A DNA stretch of 9,088 nucleotides from JBNKWA01 sp050299555 (GTDB taxonomy: Bacteria > Pseudomonadota > Alphaproteobacteria > Rhodobacterales > Rhodobacteraceae). Made by a program: the position numbers and the translations under genes. Positions 6,472 to 9,088 of the stretch are shown here, piece by piece. The notes beneath the pieces were generated by a model, which was given only the letters and a program-made list of their open reading frames with translations, was not told the origin of the DNA and searched no databases. The stretch's first letter is position 1, and each line of letters opens with the position of its first letter. Location of the stretch: assembly GCA_050299555.1 (NCBI GenBank), contig JBNKWA010000067.1, positions 1 through 9,088 on the forward strand, in the 5' to 3' direction.

Positions 6472-7290
6472 CTAGATCGCGCGGGCGGCCAGCCAGCCGG
6501 ACCAGCCCTCAGCGGAGCCGGAAAAGGCGTTGATGTCGGTCTGGCGCTCCACGCCCGGCACCAGCCCGGTGCCTGTATACTGCCACAACGTCCAGCGCTG
6601 GCCGGGATAGACCTCGGCCGGGTGGCCGGCGACCGAGCGCAGCCAGAACTCGTATCCCGACAGCCGGCCGAGATCGTTGTCGCGGTAGAAGTCGACGGTG
6701 GTGTAGATCATCGGCCGCTGGCCGTAATGGCTGCCGACGATGCGCGCGAAGGTGGCAATGTCGCGCCTGACCTCGTCGGCCGGCGGGCGGACGCGGCAGG
6801 TGCGCGAGAACGGTGTCCACTCGATGTCCAGGACCGGCGGCAGGGCGCCGGGCGCGCGCGGCACATGGGCGATGTACCAGCGCGCCTGCTCGGCCGCGGA
6901 ACGGCAGAAATAGTAATGGTGATAGGCGCCGCGGGGCAGGCCCGCAGCGGCCGCGGCCCGCCAGTGCTCATCGAAGGCCGGGTCGGTGTGGTCGCCGCCT
7001 TCGGTCGCCTTCATGTACGCAAAGCTGACGCCGTTGGCGCGGGCGAGCCGCCAGTCGATGGCACCTTGCCAGCGCGATACGTCGATCCCGTGCACCGGGT
7101 AGTGGCCCGGGTGCCGGCCTTCCCACTCGTGTGGGTCGGCATCGCCGAAGCGCGGCTGCGCCACCGGAACGATGCGCGGCGCACTGGCATCCGCGGCGCT
7201 TCGCGTCACCGCCGGCCGGCCGCAACCGGACAGCACAAGCGCCGCCGACAGCAGCGCCATCGCCATGGTCTTTCCGAAACTGCCCGTCAT
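6472..7290 (-). CDS. GH25 family muramidase (lysozyme), predicted lipoprotein
   Basis: This encodes 272 residues. The N-terminus MTGSFGKTMAMALLSAALVLSGC is a short charged segment, a hydrophobic stretch and a lipobox (LSGC, Cys23). Gly rather than Asp follows the cysteine, so outer-membrane sorting is likely. Residues about 66-265 are a GH25 domain: HGIDVSRWQGAIDW (Asp70), the catalytic-centre DIE at 155-157 in PPVLDIEW, and a late TDINAF (Asp252) typical of the barrel's last strand. GH25 enzymes cleave the MurNAc-GlcNAc bond of peptidoglycan, so it should act in the periplasm in remodelling or turnover. The start at ATG 7290 is chosen to keep the full signal sequence; its ribosome site is weak, and ATG 7266 is a poorer alternative. 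It lies 89 bases downstream of the HxlR-type gene on the same strand, so cotranscription is possible. There is no phage context. Confidence 0.9.
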   Translation of the reverse strand: MTGSFGKTMAMALLSAALVLSGCGRPAVTRSAADASAPRIVPVAQPRFGDADPHEWEGRHPGHYPVHGIDVSRWQGAIDWRLARANGVSFAYMKATEGGDHTDPAFDEHWRAAAAAGLPRGAYHHYYFCRSAAEQARWYIAHVPRAPGALPPVLDIEWTPFSRTCRVRPPADEVRRDIATFARIVGSHYGQRPMIYTTVDFYRDNDLGRLSGYEFWLRSVAGHPAEVYPGQRWTLWQYTGTGLVPGVERQTDINAFSGSAEGWSGWLAARAI

Positions 7291-7379
7291 CGGTCTGTCG
7301 CCGTTTTGCCTCTGCCGGCGAGCATGCACCAATTCGGCGAAAAAGTCAGCCGCCAATCTACCGCCGTGCCAACCGATGG

Positions 7380-8078
7380 TCAGGCCGTCTTCCGGGTCTC
7401 GCGCACCGGCGCCACCTTTGTCAGCGGGCTGAGGTTCATCCAGTCCTTCAGGCCGTCGCGGGCCCATTTCTCGCCCAGCACTTCCAGCCGCATGGCGCGC
7501 TTCGCCGCCGCCAGGGTCAGGTCGCCGCGGACGATGTAGATGGCGTCCTCCAGGGTGCAGGAGAGGTAAAGGTCGACCTCGCCGCCGGGATCCTCGACGC
7601 AGAGCTGGCAGCGCCCCTCGCGGTTGAGGAACCACCAGAAGCGCTTCGACTCGATCTGGTCGGTCAGTTCCAGCCGGATCAGGCAGTCGCGGCCGCCGAA
7701 GGCGCCGGGATCGGCGGCGCTTTCGATGGACCAGACCAGCAGCCCGACGTCCAGCTCGTGTTCGGTCAGCTCGCGCCGGGTCCAGCGCTGGCCCCAGGTG
7801 CCGAGCGCGAGCACCAGCGGCACGAATTCCCGTCCCGCTTCGGTCAGTTCGTAGACGGTTCCGCCACCCTTCGTGACATGGCGCTGCAGGATGCCCTCGG
7901 CGGCGAGCATCTTCAGCCGACTGGACAGGAGCGAAGGCGACATCAGCGGCACACCCTTCTTGAGGTCGGTGAAGCGCCGCGGTCCCTGGGCGAGGTCGCG
8001 GATGATGAGCGCATTCCAACGCTCGCAGAACAGCTCCGCCGCCTTCGCCACCGGGCAGAACTGACCGTAGGTCTTCAT
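7380..8078 (-). CDS. HxlR-family transcriptional regulator with C-terminal SCP2-like domain
   Basis: This encodes 232 residues. Residues about 5-100 form the HxlR winged helix: FCPVAKAAELFCERWNALII, with the conserved Cys8 of the CPV motif, then the recognition-helix region SPSLLSSRLKMLAAEGIL and a wing VYELTEAG. This is about twice the length of a minimal HxlR protein. The remainder (about 108-218, including DLTLAAAKRAMRLEVLGE) resembles the SCP2/sterol-carrier-type domain found on some longer HxlR proteins and could bind a hydrophobic ligand. Cys8 corresponds to the N-terminal cysteine used for redox sensing in some relatives such as YodB; whether it senses here is unknown. The start at ATG 8078 has GAGG six bases upstream. 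It is divergent from the methyltransferase gene and shares a palindrome-bearing promoter region with it, so autoregulation and control of that gene are likely inferences. Confidence 0.88.
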   Translation of the reverse strand: MKTYGQFCPVAKAAELFCERWNALIIRDLAQGPRRFTDLKKGVPLMSPSLLSSRLKMLAAEGILQRHVTKGGGTVYELTEAGREFVPLVLALGTWGQRWTRRELTEHELDVGLLVWSIESAADPGAFGGRDCLIRLELTDQIESKRFWWFLNREGRCQLCVEDPGGEVDLYLSCTLEDAIYIVRGDLTLAAAKRAMRLEVLGEKWARDGLKDWMNLSPLTKVAPVRETRKTA

Positions 8079-8098
8079 GTCTGGCCTCGCGATTCAGC

Positions 8099-8116
8099 TA
8101 CAGTTTTAGAACTATA
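8099..8116. promoter_or_regulatory. Palindromic candidate operator between regulator and methyltransferase genes
   Basis: TACAGTTTTAGAACTATA is an imperfect 18-bp palindrome with seven of nine pairs complementary and a core of AGTT-N4-AACT (8102-8113). It lies 21 bases from the regulator's ATG and 60 bases from the methyltransferase ATG, and overlaps the regulator's likely -10 box. Its dyad symmetry fits a dimeric HxlR protein. That this regulator binds it is inferred from position. Confidence 0.5.
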
Positions 8117-8139
8117 CCAGATGGTGGCCGGATGCCCAA
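8111..8139 (-). promoter_or_regulatory. Candidate promoter of the HxlR-type regulator gene
   Basis: On the minus strand TATAGT (8116-8111) is a five-of-six match to the -10 consensus. A weak TTGGGC (8139-8134) lies 17 bases upstream as the -35 box. Transcription would begin near 8104, inside the palindrome at 8099-8116, so binding there would block it. I could not pick a convincing promoter for the divergent methyltransferase gene. Confidence 0.4.
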
Positions 8140-8176
8140 ATTGCACGGCACAGCAATCATTGAGCGGAGAAGATCG

Positions 8177-8983
8177 ATGAACAAGATGGACAAGGCCTCC
8201 GCCGGGCAGGTTTCGGCCAGCGCGGCCGAAATCTACGATGCGTTCTTCGTGCCGGCGCTGTTCGGCCAGTGGGCGCCCCGCATCTGCGATGCCGCCGGCA
8301 TCGGTCCTGGTCAGCAGGTGCTTGATGTTGCCTGCGGCACCGGAAGCGCCACCCGCGAGGCGAGCGGCCGGGTGGGACCGGCCGGGGCGGTCACCGGCAT
8401 CGACCGCAACCCCGACATGCTGCGGGTCGCCCGGGCGCGCGGCGACGGCATCACCTGGGTGGACGGCATGGCCGAGGCGCTGCCCTTTGCGGACGGGTCC
8501 TTCGACCGGGTGCTGTGCCAGTTCGGGCTGATGTTCTTCGAGGACCGCTCCGGGGCGCTCGGCGAGATGGTGCGGGTGCTGCGCCCCGGCGGACGGGCGG
8601 TGGTGGCGGTCTGGGACGCGGTCGACACCTCGCCGGGCTATGCGGCGATGATCGCGCTTCTCGACCGCATGTTCGGCAAGGCGGCGGCCGATGCGCTCAG
8701 GGCGCCTTTCGTGCTGGCGGACCGGACCAGGCTGGGCGAGGTGCTGCGCGGGGCCGGCTGGGAAAATGCGGCGGTGAGCGTCCATGGCGGTATCGCCCGG
8801 TTCCCGTCGATCCGCGAATGGGTGCGCATGGACGTGCGCGGCTGGACCCTTTCGGACATGATCGACGATGACCAGTTCGAGGCGCTTGTGACCGCCGCCG
8901 AACGCGAGCTTTCCGGTTTCGCGGACCGGTCCGGGGCGGTGGCATTCGACGCGCCGGCGCTGTTCGTCAGCCTCGCGGCCTGA
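8177..8983 (+). CDS. Class I SAM-dependent methyltransferase (Methyltransf_11/UbiE-like)
   Basis: This encodes 268 residues with a Rossmann-like methyltransferase fold. Motif I VLDVACGTGSA (48-58) binds SAM. The acidic residue after strand 2 is Asp76 (GIDRNPDML), and MAEALPFADGSFDRVLCQFGLMFFED (about 98-123) contains the motif IV region. LRPGGRAVVAVW (135-146) is the typical post-motif strand. The acceptor cannot be predicted, since this family methylates quinones, sterol-like lipids and many small molecules. I chose ATG 8177 because GGAG (8166-8169) lies seven bases upstream; ATG 8132 in the same frame has no comparable site and would place the start close to the putative operator. It is divergent from the HxlR-type gene, the usual arrangement of such a regulator and its target. 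Its stop codon falls in the loop of a perfect hairpin (8971-8992). Confidence 0.88.
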   Translation: MNKMDKASAGQVSASAAEIYDAFFVPALFGQWAPRICDAAGIGPGQQVLDVACGTGSATREASGRVGPAGAVTGIDRNPDMLRVARARGDGITWVDGMAEALPFADGSFDRVLCQFGLMFFEDRSGALGEMVRVLRPGGRAVVAVWDAVDTSPGYAAMIALLDRMFGKAAADALRAPFVLADRTRLGEVLRGAGWENAAVSVHGGIARFPSIREWVRMDVRGWTLSDMIDDDQFEALVTAAERELSGFADRSGAVAFDAPALFVSLAA

Positions 8984-9019
8984 GCCGCGAGGGCACTCCA
9001 GCCGGCAGAACCTGCCGGC
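8971..9019 (+). terminator. Two hairpins at the end of the methyltransferase gene
   Basis: CCTCGCGGC (8971-8979) and GCCGCGAGG (8984-8992) form a perfect 9-bp stem with loop CTGA that contains the TGA stop (8981-8983). Eight bases later GCCGGCAG (9001-9008) and CTGCCGGC (9012-9019) form a perfect 8-bp stem with loop AAC. Neither is followed by a T-run. They probably mark the transcript end or protect the 3' end, in the same style as the 1035-1053 hairpin. Confidence 0.45.
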
Positions 9020-9050
9020 ATCGACCTGGGCCGGACTTGCCAGACCCCGG

Positions 9051-9083
9051 GCCCCGTGCGGTCCGTCCGATCGCGCCCGGGGC
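9051..9083 (+). repeat. GC-rich hairpin sharing an arm with the grpE terminator, near the window end
   Basis: GCCCCGTGCG (9051-9060) and CGCCCGGGGC (9074-9083) pair at nine of ten positions around a 13-base loop. Bases 9069-9083 repeat the left arm of the grpE terminator (897-911) exactly over 15 bases. Bases 9067-9088 also match the reverse complement of 931-952 at 20 of 22 positions. The sequence is cut by the window end, so its full structure is unknown. Confidence 0.4.
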
Positions 9084-9088
9084 GCGAG

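Noticed and set aside
6472..8019. A single 515-codon frame that looks like a fusion ending in the GH25 domain
   Set aside because: The upstream half is the HxlR-type gene read in the wrong frame. The real muramidase begins at 7290 with a lipoprotein signal, and the HxlR frame is separate and complete.
1..9088. CIRCE elements, CRISPR arrays, tRNA or rRNA genes and insertion sequences
   Set aside because: I looked for these by eye on both strands and found none. The hairpin pairs in the gaps are too short and irregular for CRISPR repeats or IS ends.

Overview
The window is a G+C-rich (roughly two-thirds) alphaproteobacterial chromosome segment. The hrcA-grpE order, the HrcA and GrpE sequence style and the DMGDH/GcvT-type flavoprotein fit Rhodobacterales best, but this is a judgement by eye. 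Everything seen looks chromosomal: there is no IS element, integrase, tRNA, rRNA or CRISPR array.

Layout. Positions 1-871 (+) hold the 3' end of hrcA and a complete grpE, the heat-shock repressor and the DnaK nucleotide-exchange factor, as one short operon. Positions 872-1094 are a hairpin-dense convergent intergenic region with a good intrinsic terminator for grpE. Positions 1095-3113 (-) encode an M3 zinc metallopeptidase of the peptidyl-dipeptidase Dcp type. Positions 3114-3514 are a divergent intergenic region with a probable promoter for the peptidase and a doubtful 38-codon ORF. Positions 3515-6013 (+) encode an 832-residue flavoprotein of the dimethylglycine/sarcosine dehydrogenase family with a C-terminal folate-binding GcvT-like half. 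Positions 6014-6145 are an AT-rich patch with a hairpin and a near-consensus sigma-70-type promoter overlapped by inverted repeats. It drives a 95-residue protein of unknown function (6146-6433, +). Two minus-strand genes follow: a lipoprotein GH25 muramidase (6472-7290) and an HxlR-family regulator with a C-terminal SCP2-like domain (7380-8078). The regulator is divergent from a class I SAM-dependent methyltransferase (8177-8983, +), and a palindrome sits in the shared promoter region. The window ends in another hairpin-rich intergenic stretch.

How the parts relate. hrcA and grpE form the only clear functional unit. The regulator and methyltransferase form a plausible regulator-target pair. 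The peptidase, flavoprotein, unknown protein and muramidase look like independent single-gene units in peptide turnover, methylated-amine/one-carbon catabolism, an unknown role and cell-wall cleavage. I found no convincing new multi-gene system. The most interesting parts are the small unknown gene with its strong, possibly repressed promoter, the regulator/methyltransferase pair, and a terminator-like hairpin sequence whose left arm recurs at the window end.
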